Shown: positions 1 through 15,200, counted from the first letter of the stretch. The stretch is 64,000 nucleotides of DNA from Atriophallophorus winterbourni (GCA_013407085.1 JACCGJ010000599.1:1-64000); one strand, 5' to 3'. Notes: generated from the sequence alone by a model not told the origin. Program-made: numbers and translations.

Positions 1-178
1 TGAAAACCAATTCAAGCAACTTTTGGATAAAGTAATGCCTGTAATCACAGCGAAGCAGAACAACACTAGACAAGATTTCTTCAACTGAGGTTCTCCCGGA
101 CTATGTTGCTGATATAAATAGATGCGGCTTACAAGGGCTTGACCCCCTGTCGTCTATCAAGCAGAAGAAGAAGAAGAA
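1..178 (+). mobile_element. 3' end of a non-LTR retrotransposon (LINE)
   Basis: The plus strand reads ENQFKQLLDKVMPVITAK and soon stops, followed by a short 3' part ending in a GAA-rich tail at about 160-178. It is near-identical in layout to 60985-61217, where the upstream WNALPEEV signature of LINE polyprotein ends is also present. The left part lies outside the window. Confidence 0.7.
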
Positions 179-215
179 AACAAAAATATTTTGGCGCAAT
201 TTTCAAAGTATCGTC

Positions 216-3200
216 ATGTATTCAGATCGCCGGTTGATTGACAAAAGAGTTTCATTAATATTGTCAAAATGTCGTACTTCATCGGAGGTATTGTTTTTTT
301 TCAAATTTTACTCTTTTTTAGAGAAAGGCTGCAGGATTTGAAATTGCGAAGATGTATTTTCAAACTGGTGATACGTCTCGTGCAAAACAGTAGTTCATTT
401 AACGTTCATTTCTGTTAGATATTTGGAAAGCTTTTTGCAAGAGCATCGGAGTACTGCCTCAATCATTTTGTATGCCGAAATAAACGAAGCGCTTTCAGAT
501 TTTAAAACTGCTCTGAAGTTTTACCGCACAGCTTTTGAGCAGGGCCATCATGATGATCGCCTACTTTTTCACAGTATGTTCTAATCAGGTTCTTCATTTC
601 CCAGTCTGTGAATTACTGAAGAAAAGCAATATAACACAGGATGATCTTATTGTAAGTCATACTAACCTGTGTAATTTTAGTTTTGGAAACGGGTTTTTGG
701 AGACTCTGAATGTGGACCATCTATATCCGTTGCTTATCTTAGCTCACAGCCACCTACTGTTGCTCATGAATCTCTATCCGATGAAGTATGTTTTTTTCCG
801 TTATTTTTTATAAACAGTCACTTGGTCATTCAGTTAAAAGTTGTTTGAACCGTCTGGAGAATATTTCAGCCGACCCACGTAAAGCTTTGGAACATTGCTT
901 AAATTGCATGGATATGAAATATCATGATGATTCATTTCTGTGGTTTAATTCGATTCTTGAAGTCCTCAAGGTATTATATCATTTTTTATAAGTACGCAGC
1001 CAGAACTTTTCAGTAAACATGATACTACGTATCACGCTGTTCGTTTGTTTGTGAATATGATGCTGCTGCGACTTGGATCTCCTACAATGTGTTTGCCAGA
1101 TATGAACAAGCGCTTACATGATTTACATCATTTGAGTGAACAGTACCTCCATCCATCAGTTTCTGCAATAGAACAGGAAGCTCGTTCGGCACTACAGTTC
1201 TACTCGGCCGTTTATTGCATTCGCTGTTCCCCAAAGGTAATTTATTGACTTGTGAATTCTTGTCTCTTTCACACTAAACTTATTACTATGCGAACACGTC
1301 ATTTATTATTCGAAGTTTGTCAATACCATGGTCCCGAGCAGTTTTGCAGCTTCTGGTTCTCGATCATCATCGAAGCTCGTGCTGCAATTGAACAGTAAAC
1401 TTTCATTCAAATTTAACAACCAATAAATTGCCACTAGTGGAGTTGTCAGGCGTTACCTAAGTTCAGTAAATGTAACCCAGAGTCGATCCTGCAATGTCGA
1501 CACGGGTTTTTGCTTTGACCGAAGTAATACTCTGTGCTTGCCTAAAATCTGCCCTTAACTAGCGACATCTCTTCGCCATTATACCAAGCAAACACTTTTA
1601 TCGCTAACCTTGATAAGACCATAGATTGCATTTATCCAAAATCTCACTTCTGAAATTAACGTTGTTCTAAATTAATCCTCAGTGTTATCATGCGACCAGC
1701 ATATATACACGATTTCTACGCCCCTCTCTTAATCGCCGTTTTAGAGTTTCTTGGAATGACAAAACGTTGATGATTTGTAATGGTCCTACCGTGGGGCTAA
1801 AACAGATAATTAGTGACCGCTGACTACTAACTAATTCGTATAGCGTTCCGACTTGGTTTATTAAACTGCTGAAGGTAGACACCTGATAAGTGTTTGAAGC
1901 TCGAATGTTTGAGCGACGATCAAACAATTGCATGCAAGTAATGGCCCAGCGGTTGCGGAATAATCATCAGATACAGTATTACACCGGTAACATGTATTGA
2001 ATACTTGACTACCATACAACCATGAAATTAATATCCTAAAACATAAGGAAGGGTGGGTCTTAAATAACTACAGATTCCATATAACAGCAGGCACAAACAA
2101 ACTGGGATCAGGTGCCTTTACCTTGAATGAAACATGCATTCAATCAAGTTTTGTGAACGCTTAGAGCCACTTCAGCACGACAGGTTCCTTGCGGCTTTTA
2201 GTGTCATGCACCCTAACAAGCTTTCGTCATCACTCCACTTGATAACATACCAGATTAAGCAAACACTTCAAGAAGATGCATAGTGCAAGACTGCCACTGA
2301 ACACGGCTTCGGCACATATACTCTTCGTTCACTTAGAATGAGAAATACAACAATAGTCATTCACGTAACATACTCAGAAGACGCGAAACCAGTTTTCAAT
2401 CTAAAACAATAACAAAATTGGTGAAGTTTGTAGGCGGCTAAAATCGCACATGAATGACAAGCATCGGCTGTCTTGATTGTAGGCAAAAAAACTTAATTGA
2501 CAAACGCCATTTTCTAACAAGCCGAAAAAGCCAGTTTTTGTCCATTTTTATCTGATTATGTCCGGGATTCCATCTAGTTCGATAAGTATGAATTACCTGT
2601 GTGTTATGATAGATGAATCGTCGATGTTGCAGCAGAGACAGTCGTTGCGTTCTATCAATCTATGCGTTGTTCTTAACCCCACTGTCAGGAAAACAGAACA
2701 AGACCGGAATGGAGCGTTGATCGGAAGTCCAAGGTCCAAGCGCCCAGTGTGTGCGTTTCGATAGTGGGCAGGGTTTGTATTTATATGGTAACAACAGAGT
2801 GAAAGCGTGAGGGTACATCATAATCGTGGGAAGGTGCATAGCGGGAACGATTGAACGACTGAGCAGCATTGAGTTCAGCAAGCTTGTTGCTAGGCGTTAA
2901 CTTTACACGATTTGTATCATGTAGACAACTAACACACGATACTGTAACTTGAGGATTTAATGCATCTGCTAATTGATACCCTTTTATAATATATCGGTTA
3001 TACTCTACCCAGTATGATTTTTTCCCTTTTCCTTTCACACAATCACACTTCCACAGGCTAGATGTCCAAAAACACAAAATGATGTGTTACACGAATTTTT
3101 CATGCGCTCCTTGATTGAAATGGACAAAACTACTTCTGAATCGATAGTGCTACCACCTTCTTTGTGGGAGAACTTACACTCCAATAGGTCTGAGCTTTAT

Positions 3201-6200
3201 GTACAAGCATTTTGGTTTGTGGAAACCTTCGAAGCATGTGATTTACCGGGATCCAATCTGAAATCAATGCATTGGGAAGAGCTGATGAGATTAGTTGAAG
3301 CAAACATAGATGTCACGTCCGATTTGTCCTCCGATAATTCAGAAGTTTCGTCCTCTTTATCAAAATATACACGAAACTCTTTCAAAACAATGGATGCCAT
3401 CCTTGGTAAGGTTTCGCGATGATTATGCCAATATGTCATGATCCTCGATAAAATTAAAGATATCTTTTTTCAGATCATCTGTCTTTGATTCCGGATAATC
3501 TTCCTCTAATTTTATGGATGTGCAATCAAATATGCAGCAAGAGCTGCTCTACGGACCATCTTCTGTCTGTTGAGCGAGTCAGCTTCATTTTCAGACGTAA
3601 GTATTTTGTCTCGTTCAGTAACTGATTTGCGTCATGCTTGTAGTATTGACTTTGAGTATTTGACATGTTTATATGCCGCATTTCTGGTTTGCACATTACA
3701 CCGCAAAATTTATTGTTTGCGTACTTTGAAATTCTGGAGCCGACAACTAAATGCAGTCAAATTTTCGTCAACAATTGCTCATTTGACGCCTAGATTGTAG
3801 TAATCCAAAGCTTCGTTGCGAGAAAATAGCTTTTTCCGTCTTCAGCTTTGCGCTTTTACACCAGCCGGGAATTATTTGTCTTTCATTTATGTTTCATTTG
3901 TACCGTTTCAAAGTTTTTGATATGAACAATCCCCTTCCACCTTTTTTATCTTCTAGTCGTGCATACATTGTTTCCGCGTCTGGATGCGGAGCCTTCGTCT
4001 AACTCTTTGAATGGACCTGCTCAAACTCGTTTGGGGCCGAGGGATTTGTGCCGTTTTGATCTCGCATGTTTCCTAATCGGTGCATATTTAAGCACAAACG
4101 TCAGGATTCAAACTTCATTTCGCGAGGCATCCATTTCTTTCCCAGATCGACGTGGCGATATACGGTTCGGTGATAATTTTACACCTCTTTGCCTGTCGAA
4201 ATTCCGTTTGCTTCCTCTTGTTCATACGCGGTGGTGGAGTTCTGTCGTCAAATTTCTGAAACCCGATTCCAGGTTAGCTATAATTGTTTTTATGCTTCTT
4301 TTCTATCTTTCTACTCTACCTATATTGCCTTTTAGCATTCATACTATCGTTTAAGCGCTGCGACGCATTTGTGGCATTGACTACTCCGCCTCATTCCGTC
4401 TACATTGCATATAAAGAAAAGTCTTTTCACGTCACACCGAGCCTTGATCATAACCTTGTGCGATGGTTCGTATGCCAACACGACCAATTGATATATACTG
4501 AGCCCAGCGCTACGGTGACGTTCTTCATCCCAACGCACCACGTCATGGACTGGCCACCCGGTCGTTTCTCCCAAGTTATGCCAAGCTCTGCGTATAGACA
4601 TACATCATCATCATCATAATCGTGAAGCACAAGTCTTGAGCCAGACAATATGCCGAGCAGTATGAAACAAGAAAAGCAGATAAGCAAGCGAGTTAAAAAC
4701 AGGAAAGCGTGCAAGCGGAATATGTAAGAGCAAATGCGCAAATGTGTTTTTGTGTTTTTTCATCAGATATAATATAATAATAATATACCGGATAAAAATT
4801 AGGACAGAATGAAATGAACTGGCACCACTGACTTCGGTTTGCAGCAATAACTCCTAAGGTTTCCAACCAACGATTAGGTGGATCCTTTGATCTCCACCCA
4901 GACAATCTCCACTCACGCCCCACTGAGCCTACCGCTACGCTGAGTTTCTTCATTCCAACTCGCCACGTTATGGACTGGCCACCCGATACATAAGTGCATA
5001 CATACATATAGACAAATCATGCTAACACAACTCTATCCTCAGCATGTCTGCACGGATTTGCAATTGTACAATACCTTGGTGATGTGAAGCCAACACCGGG
5101 CCAAATTGATTTTCATTCTCATAGCTGCCTAGGTTTGGGCAACCTGACCGTGTCTTGGCTCACGTCTATTACTGTGCGGTACTTTGCCCGGATCATGCTT
5201 ATGATTTCATGTATTCATACATGGATGTAATACTATTTTTGCGGAAACACGGCGCTTTTCTATTTTAGTCCTACCTCAAATATGGAGAATGATGCATCTG
5301 CTATCCAATGCGGTCTATACCAACTTCGTTTAATCAACCGACAGACGCGTTGTTTAGGTAAAACCATGCAATACCTGCCGCTGCCTCTGCTACTCCGATT
5401 CGCCAATGCTTTGGCGCTCTATGCATCTGGTTTAAATTCCGACACATGGAAGAGCTCCGTACTAGATTGGGCTTCGGTTTATTGGATGGCTGCTATTAAT
5501 CGATATGCGTTTGGCGACCCGCCGCCTGCCCAGTTTCTGGGTTCGAAAACAAATCGAATGATTCCATTGTGTTCGGGATCGCCTGCTCTGTTGAAAGAAA
5601 AAAAGTGAGTTCCGTTTGTTGTTTTATCTACCAATATTTGACAACCGCTGTCTCTGTAGCATTTTGGGAGTTAGATGTTGCTTTCGTCTATGCAATGTTG
5701 CTATTCGTACTACGCTGCTTGGTAGTAATATGGACACAGAAAAGCGAATCAACTTGCACAGGCTACGCTGGGCGGGTTACGGACTTTCGAAACGGATTCT
5801 GTTTAGAAAACCGCATCATGACTGTCGTTGATCTCGCGGTAGTCAAAACGTCACTTGCACGGGGAGCTAAAGACCCTAACTAGTGACCTTTCTAAATTTG
5901 GCGCAGTTCTTTTTCCAGACTGGAGTCCCCGCGATCTGTGGGTATTTAGGCTCGAGGATGTCTCAAAACTGTACTCAGTGGCCGTCTTGCAGCAAGCTTA
6001 TCAAAGAATGACGAGTATAAGTTGTTGTGATACATCTCAGTCGAAGCTGCAAGGAAGCTATCGTGTTGGCATCGCTTTACTCGTTCACGAAACCTGATTT
6101 AATTCATGTGTAAGCATATATGTTGTTTATGTTTACCATTTTTGGACTTCATAGTTATAAGGCCCGCATAGTGCAATTTTTTGGATTTTATTTTGCCCTG

Positions 6201-9200
6201 ACTGCATGGCAGTTAAGCATTCGGTACTTAGGCACGGATGTGAAATCGTGCCACATTTCTGTGCTGTGCGGCTAACATCGTGCTAAATTGATTGGCCAAC
6301 GGTAGTGAGCTGCATGCTGAAACACGCTGGAGTCTCACTACCATTTCTATTCCCCTCTCATATCTGTCTAGGCCTGGGCAACCTGACAGTATCTTAGCCC
6401 ACGTGCAGTCTCTGATTGTGCGGCACTTTGACTGGATCAGGCTTGTGCTTTCATACCATTCGGTACTTGCTACCGCTGTGTTACTGTACCTAATGACAAT
6501 CTTTCGCGTATTCGTTTCTTCATGTTCCTTAAATGTGCTAGTATATCTGTCTGTCGACTGTATTCATAAAGGCGTTTCCTAGGGAGATCAAATACTCATG
6601 TACCACTAGTCGATGAGAAAATTCTAGAAAATAGAGTTCTGAATTTTTCTACTTTGACTTAGTCTTTAAGTAACAATTTGCGCCGATTAAATTTGAATCC
6701 ACAGCTTGAAATCGACGTTTGGTTGTTCTAGACAGTGGATGGGGTGATTTACGCCAAAAAAGAGTGTATATGGGGTTACAATTGTTTACTAGTAGCGAAC
6801 ATTGTAACGCAAAGCTACGGGTTTGTCCCAGAAGCAGTGCCCTACCATTGTTCCTCCTCGTACCACTATTGTAGAAACATCGAGTTCGCTTTTGTTAGAC
6901 CCCAGGAACTCCACACATCCTGTAGATAGTTTTAACTATTACGATTACGTGTAGTATCTCAGTACTGGGCAGGTAAACTATGCTAGAGTGAGTTGCCAAA
7001 GTTACTGGGTTGCATGAATCTCAATTTAATTTTCTCAACAGTTACCAAGTGACGGAATCGCCTCGTTGTCAATCCGGATGCCACCTTTTGTTTGAAACGA
7101 ATTCTGAGCTGGATTGGTGGCATGGCTACAATGGACCTGTGGAAACGCTTCTCAATTCAGGTTTATTGTTCGTCGTATCAAATCTGGCGGAACACTTTTC
7201 ACGAAGCAACATTTTTTCCAAATCGGATAAAGAAACCATCCGTTCGGTGATCCGTCTGTTGGATAGCGGTACCATTGGATTTCACGCGGAAGTTTACCGT
7301 TGCTGTGGTGCCCTGTTGACTCGCTACTATGATGTCTACCCACCTGGAAATACCGTTGACGAGCCAGATTCTAAATATCACAATTCACTCACGAAAGATC
7401 CGTTGCTTGATGTGCGACGAGCGCAACTCTATTTGAACTACGACGCGGTAAGCACTCGAAACTTAATCACAAGTAATCATTTGTTCATATGTATGTCCAA
7501 GTATCCCACACATATAATTTTACACGTCCACAAACTGTATCCCATCAGTAGTAGGCTGTGATCAAGAAGTTACCTTTTCCATACCATTACTTATCTCTGT
7601 CTAAAAGTATAGGCTTATTCATTTGTTCATTCATTCAACCGCTTTTCATGTGCCATATTATTAAGCATATTATCTCACCAGTCCGTATTAATATCGGGAG
7701 CCGAACCACTAATAGCCTTAAAATATTGCGCGCGTTTTAAAAAAGCCGCTGAAATTCAAGTTAAGATTTTGGTTTCTACTGCCAGCTTACTGATGTCTTT
7801 GACCAAGTAGTCATAAACAGTACGGATGATGTGTCATTACTGATGAGACAGGTGAATTTTTAACACTCAGTTTGATGACCAATCTGACATCCACGCACCC
7901 ATGCACTACTGTGATCCGGCACAGCCAACATTTCATATGGTTATTTACTTACTTTACTTTACTCTTGTGCGACTATCTCCTCCTGGAGGATGAATCGGCT
8001 TCAAAGAAGGTTCTTGGGGATTTGGGTACAGAGCGGCGTCCCCAGCACCACTCGGCGTTTGTTCGAGTATGTATGTATGTATGCACAAGCCTGATCCAGG
8101 CAAAGTGCCACACAGTCAGAGACTGCACGTGGGCTGAGATACTGTCAGGTTGCCCAGGCCTAGACAGATATGAAAAACGAAATAGAAATGGCAGTGAGAC
8201 TCCAGCGTGTTTGAGCATGCAGCTCACTACCGATGGCCAATCAATTTAGCACGATGTTAGCCGCACAGCACAGAAATGCTGCACATTTGCACATCCGTGC
8301 AGCCTTTGCACAACCAAGTGCGACCTGCAAGGCAACAGGGGATTGCCAGAAAGAGGTGGTCTACCAGACTCTGTTCCAGGTTTTTACTCGGGGTTTTCTC
8401 CCGAAGCCTTTCACGCGATCGGGTATCCCGCAAGGCAGCGGAAGTTTAAAATCAGGGTTTTCCTTCCCTTAGATGAAATGCCCTCCCAGGCTAACGAGCT
8501 CCATCTGCCCGAAGCAAACTGGTTTTCAGGCGCCAGTCACTCGCCTTCGCTCCTTCTCCTGTTGGTAGAAGTAGTTCCGCCGGGCTCGGGGAGCCACTCG
8601 TGCAGGCCAGAAGCTGGACTTCGTTGTCAGAGGCTATTTGAGACGCGTGCCATATGGGAGCATTTTATAAACAGTGGGAGCTTATCCCCACTGCCACCCC
8701 CGGCTATGACAACCTTTGGTTATTTACTTGCAAGCGAGAAACCACCCATGTCTTACTGTCATATTAGCTTTTCTAACTTTCTGCTTAGACGCGGGCAAAT
8801 GGACAGAGTGCATGGCATCCTATCCGATTCCGTGCTTCAATACTTTTGGCATGTTTTGTCATGTGATCTTTTACTAAGTGCATTCAGATAAAATGGTGTG
8901 ATGATTTTATTCAACCACGCTTGCGTTGATTTTTCTCATTCGACTTTCAGGATCTCCCTGCGTCTGCAACAAAGTCAGGATTGAAACAGTCGGTTTCCAA
9001 ACACGCTAAACCGCCGGCTCACCTGTTTCCGGCAAGCGCACTGTTGTCAGATTCAGTTGAGGATTATTCTCCGAAGCAAACTCCCATTCGAAGCAGTCAA
9101 TATTCACACGCGGTATCACCTAACGCACTATCTACGAAACCGACGGACTACTTGATTTCCGTTTCTTCTAACGCCAACGAACAGTTTTCTAATGAACTAG

Positions 9201-12200
9201 AGTGCTCTTCCCTTGCCGAGTTACCGTTCACTCAGGTACATGAACTCTGTCTCGTCAACACTACTGCAGTTGGCTACCCCAACTTTTGCTTGTTCACATT
9301 GTACCGTTTTGTTTGCCATAAATTGGTTTTTCTTATTCCTGCTGACTTCTGCTTAGTTTTCTTTTCTGCTTTATCACCCCTTATATTTCGTTTGTCTGTT
9401 TGTTTTAGGAATTGATCATGGCCGCATTCATCAATAGTTGGCAATCTCTGATAAACGGTTTGTCAACCCAAATATCGGACACCAAGTCAGAACTCGCGAA
9501 AAGTCGTGAGCTGAATGAGAAATTGTTCAAGCAGCTGACCGAAACGACGACGCAGCTATCAGATACTTTGAATAAATTTTCAGCTTTGGAAAAAAAGCTC
9601 TTTAAAGAAACTGAACAACCTAGAATTAAAACGGATCATATCGGGGATGCATATACTTCCCTAGGAAAACCGATCCATGAATTAAGTCAGGCAATCAACG
9701 ATTTACGCCAATGGCTCCCTCAAGGACTAGCTTCAGCCGCAACTGCTGCTGTCCAAGCTCAGCTCACCAGTCGACCAATGATGGCCAGATATGGAGATCC
9801 ATCGGTGACAGATCTGTTGGTTCCGGGTGCTGCTTTCGGTGCACCTGCGTTCCCGTCCTTTGGCCAACTGCCGATGCAAGTTCTCCCGACTGCAGTGCCA
9901 GTTCCATTTGCTGCTAACGGACGTCAATTTGGGGTATCTACACCTGATGACCGGGTTTCAAATCAATCTTTGCCGGTTATTCCATCAGACCTCCAATTTC
10001 CTCAGCGATCACTTCCAATCAACCCGTTACCTTTCACGAGTCATGTTTCTATTGGTGGTAAGCATTTTAAACCAAGAGTAATGTATTCACTGGTCTATTT
10101 ACCTCGTTTTAATCATGCTATCTATTTTTTAGCAGCAGTGCCACCCCTCTCAACGACTCATGCACCTTCATCAAGTTCCATTCAGTCACCACCCATGTCT
10201 AGCAGTTTGCCCATCCGACAAGTACCGATTATGACCAACCCGACCCAGGCGACACCTCGAACAATAACCGATGCAAAGACATCTCAGCCTGCTACGTCGT
10301 TTCCCACGACTGCGCCTTCCGTGAGTTCTGTTTCAACCACGCCGTTCGGTGGATTCCGGTTCTCCACACCCACGAAAGATGATCAGAAAATCCCACTCGT
10401 TTCCCAGCAGGTACATGGTTCTCACTCGACCCGACGGTCATTGCTGGGTGCTCATTCCAGCCTGATGATTTCTTATATCGCGTACTGAAATTCAAGTCAA
10501 TGTATATCCCTTGGTTTTCGTTTAGCAACTAACATGACCCCTGAGGCAAATTTTTCAGAATTGTGCCATAGCAGGCAGTGCTAGTAACTAAGCTGAAATT
10601 CCTATTGGTTCATTGGTAACTTTTTCTGTTCATCATTATCATCATCATGAAACACGGGCCTAGAGCTAAACAAAGTTCAAAGCAGGAAAAGCAAGTAAGA
10701 TAACGCTTCAAAAGAAAGCGGGCAAGCGGAATATACATATACGCGTACAAAGCACCTTGTTTATGTAATTTTACTGCTTGCGATTTTATCATTCTTAGAG
10801 TCTTGAACCAATTATTACGCGAATCGTTTGAACTCCACGCAGGCAAACGAATATGTCCAACTCATTCTACAATTACACTGAGCTTCTCGATTCCATGGCA
10901 CCATATCCGTTACAAGCAAATGATTAACTTAATTTAAGGGAGTAACGATTAAAGTGCAAAATATTGTCAGCTGAACCCATACATAATTGCGATAATGATA
11001 ATATGTCGTGCCGTATCCTTTTGTTTTTCATCGACCTGACTTATAACACCCCCCGCGTGAATTGCTTACCTTTTTAGACGCCTAGCAACTCACTGTTCGG
11101 TTTCGGCAACTTGAAACTTACCGCACCGGCTCAATCACCAATTCACTTTGGCTCAGATAAAGCAGGCCTTGCTCAGACTTCTGTACACACTCCTCCCAAA
11201 TCTGCTGACAACAGTGCTGACCACCACACCGAAGACGACGATGAACCCAAAGTTGATTTCAAACCCGTGTTGGATGTGCTGCCTGACGAAGTTGAGGAAC
11301 GCACTGGAGAGGAGGACGAAGAGCGCCTGTTCAACGAGCGCGCTCGTCTCTATCGTTATGACAAGGCCAGTTCCTCGTGGAAAACTCGTGGCGTAGGCGA
11401 TGTGCGTTTGTTGTATCATCCCGAGCGAGGTACCTACAGGCTGGTGATGCGACGCGATCAGGTCAGTGTTACACTCATCTACTGATCCCCGAATTTTCCC
11501 ATCTCACCACATTTATGTCCATCTTGTGTTATATGTAACGAATGTTCATTTTAGCTATTATGCTGCCGGTTTGATCTCAATCAGCTTTTATCATTACTGC
11601 AGTCTCAATCCTCCAATGTAATGTCTAGGCCTAGGCAACCTGACAGTATCCTAGCCCACATGCAGTCTCTGACTGCGCGGCACTTTGCCTGGATCAGGCT
11701 TGTGCTTTCATACCATACCATACCTCCAATGTAACGTTAGCCTCGTTATTCATTCGCTCATCACACCTAGACCGGTTTTGTGCCGTTGCTAATTTATTAG
11801 GGGCAATACATTATGTTCTGTGAGTGACATTGATACCTCGCCTGTATCAGGTATATTTATAATCATCTATTCATTAATTCTTGTCTTTTCATTCAGGTCA
11901 AAAAACTCTGCGCTAACCACCAACTCGTCAGCGGAATCACCTTGACGCCACATGCCAAGGATTCACGAATGGCAATGTGGGCGGTACGAGACTTTGCAGA
12001 GACTGCGGATGGCAAAGATGAATTGTTCATGATACAGTTCAAGACGCCAGAACTTCTATCTGAATTCATTGCAACTTTTAATTCATGCTTATCAAAATCA
12101 CATCACACTTCGTTATCAAAATCCTCCCCGTCTTCCAAAGTTACCACCCCGGTCACCACAACGCACCAGTCTGATCTATTGGATCGTTTTAAGCTTAAAT

Positions 12201-15200
12201 CGGACGAATGGTCGTGCTCCGTTTGTTTGGTTCGAAATAACTCTTCATCCAATAAATGCGTTGCATGCGGAACGTTGTCAGCTGCCATTCAACCTGCTCA
12301 ATCAGACAAGCAATCTACACCGAAGGCAGACGGAGATAGCTTATTGACGCAGTTCGCACCGAAACCCGGATCTTGGGTTTGTCCTACATGCTTACTCAGG
12401 CAAAATGCAGACGTCACGAGTTGTCCGGCCTGTCATTCAAAGAAACCCGACTCGGCTCCGCTTTTCTCAACAAATTCCACAACCAGCGAGTCAAAAACCT
12501 TATTTAGTGGCTTCACAATGGGAAGTGGCGGTTTTGTGTTTGGACAGTCCACAACTACGACCTCTACCAGCACTTCAAAGCCTTTGTTTAGTGTAATTGG
12601 CAGCAGTCAAGATAAGCTTTTTTCGCTCGGCAAACAAGATTCTCCATCTTCGCTCCGTTTCGGCATTACTGAAGCAACGGGAGCAAGTGTATCGAGTGGC
12701 ATAAAGCTACCTGATAGTTCTAAGCCGGCTACCCCCTCTGGATTTTCTTTCACGTTTGGTCTTAATCCAGAAGCAAAAGATCTCAACACAACACCAAAGA
12801 CCGTGAACAGCCCAGGAAGATCTCTTCAGGATTCCGACAGCGATCAAGTTGAACAAGTTGATGAATCCAACCTATCTTTCAAACCGGTTCTAACAGTACT
12901 TCCGGAAAAGGTTGAGGTTCGCACAGGTGAAGAAAATGAAGAAGTTCTCTTTGCCGAACGTGCGAAATTATATCGTTGGGATTCGAAGGAATGGCGTGAA
13001 CGAGGTGTTGGTGTCATGAAGTTGCTTCGTGCTCATGACACGGGCTCCGTCCGTTGCGTCATGCGCCGTGATCATGTGCTGAAAATATGTTGCAATCACC
13101 CTCTCACCGCTGGCATGCAATTGAAACCAATGAATTCTACCGGCGGACGGTCACTAACATGGTGGGCTATCGATTTCACCGAACCATCTTTAGACGAAGT
13201 GCAGCAACAGCAAGAAAAAGCAGCAACCACGACCCACTCTGGTGGCCGGAAAGAAACCTTCGCTATTCGCTTTAAATCGGATGAACACACGAATGCGTTT
13301 AAAACCACTTTTGAGGACGCGGTTCGACAGGCGGAAAAATGTACTTCAAATGTGACGGTTGAAGCGGGTGCTCTCAGTGACAAATTGAAGTCGGTAGACT
13401 TGGATGAGTGCTCCGAATCCGACACCTCTAGTGACGTCGTGGTTGTAGAAAAACCTCTTGACGTGAGTTGAACTTTTGAAACTAAATTTCTTTTACATCT
13501 TTCGCTTTGCATTCATCAAGCTTTCGGCTCTTTAGGCGAATTTTGAGCAGTTTGAGTCAAGTTTTTTCACGGATGTGCAATCGTGTAGTACTTCTGTACT
13601 GTGTTTAAAGCACCGCGCTAAATGGATTTGCCACCGGTTGTGAGCTCCATGCGGAAACACAGACTATCACCGCCATTTCTATTTTCATTCTCATATCTGT
13701 CTAAGCCTGGGTAACCTGAAAGTATCTTATCCCACGTGTACTCTATGACTGTGCGTCCCCTTGGCTGGATCAGGCTTGTGATTTTGTACACACGAAGGCT
13801 GATCCACATAAGTCAACGGATCAATTTTTCGGCTGTTCATTGATAACAGGCGGACACAGTGGGATATGTGTTGCACAGCTAATTTTGTTCAATTATTTGA
13901 GCACACAACACTCTTGGTAATGCTTACATAAAATATCGTATTTGCACGCTTTTTAATCGCATCACCCTCCGGGGTTTGCTTCTTGGTTCCATATCATAAA
14001 TATGTATTATTAATATTGTGTGCTTTGCTCCATCAATCGCGAGCCACACATAAGCAATGGGGAACATAATTTGCTATTGATTACTCGGCGTATTCGTCAA
14101 GCAAGAAGCTAGGAAATGTGAAACTGAGAATACTGGGCACTGACATGAGAAAAATGAATCGACATGGATCACAATAACGTTTCTTAGTCAATACAGCAAA
14201 GGGGACAATCCATACCGTTGTAATATCTGCTATCTGCAATCGTGCAGTACTTTGTGCTGTGCGGCTAACGCCGTGCTAAATTGATTGGTCAGAGGTATAT
14301 GGTATGGTATGAAAGCACAAGCCTGATCCAGGCAAGTGCCGCACAGTCAGAGACTGCACGTGGGCTAAGATACTGTCAGGTTGCCCAAACCTAGACAGAT
14401 ATGAGGGGGAGATAGAAATGGTCAGAGGTAGTGAGCTGCATGCTGAAACACGCTGCAGTCTCACTAAAATTTCTTTTCCCCCCTCATATCTGCCTAGGCC
14501 TGGGCAACCTGACAGTGCAGTCTCCGACTGTGCGGCACTTTGCCTGGATCAGGCTTGTGCTTTCATACCGTACCAATACCTGCTATCTCATCAACACGCA
14601 GTGTATTTGCTTGTTGCTTTAGACGAGATTATAGCTGCATTCACGAACGATTTTTCAACCTGCCCAGTGAACACCACTCAAACGAAACGGTTTAGTCAAT
14701 AGTCAGTTTCATTTTTGCTGTTTTGGAATCGACCGCTAAAATCATATCCCAGGAATTTGTAATTTTCGAGAAGCCACATTTTTGAAACACTAGAATAGTG
14801 TCACGCTCTCGATTGTGTGTTGCCAATAAACTACTTGAATTTGCTCCGTTCTTTTAATAGGTTAGCGCGGAACAGTTGTCGCGTGCACAAGAATTGAAGT
14901 TACCTGACGACTTCTTCGCATTTGAGAACGGTCTTTTGAAGGGAGAACCTGAAGTCATGACAGACGCAGAGAAAACCGAAGAAGATAAACTTTTGGATGA
15001 AGCGATCCGGAATGTAGCCACTGTTAAATCTCCATCACTAGGAAAAACGGAATCGAAAGACACATTACCCAATCTTGCATCTACAACTTCCGTTGCGCCA
15101 TTTTTCACAACCAACGTTTCATTGAGTAAACCACTAACCAACGGCATTGCTGGAGGCACCGAAACTTCAGCTCCATTCAGTCGTATTGGACAAGGTCTCT

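Noticed and set aside
5660..6097. Possible extra Nup358 exon (peptides such as RINLHRLRWAGYGLSKR and PDWSPRDLWVF)
   Set aside because: Exon 11 joins exon 12 (7042) in perfect phase without it. The first peptide resembles LINE protein and meets a stop.
7840..7860. CTGATGAG inside Nup358 exon 13
   Set aside because: Coding sequence, with no following stem or GAAA box.
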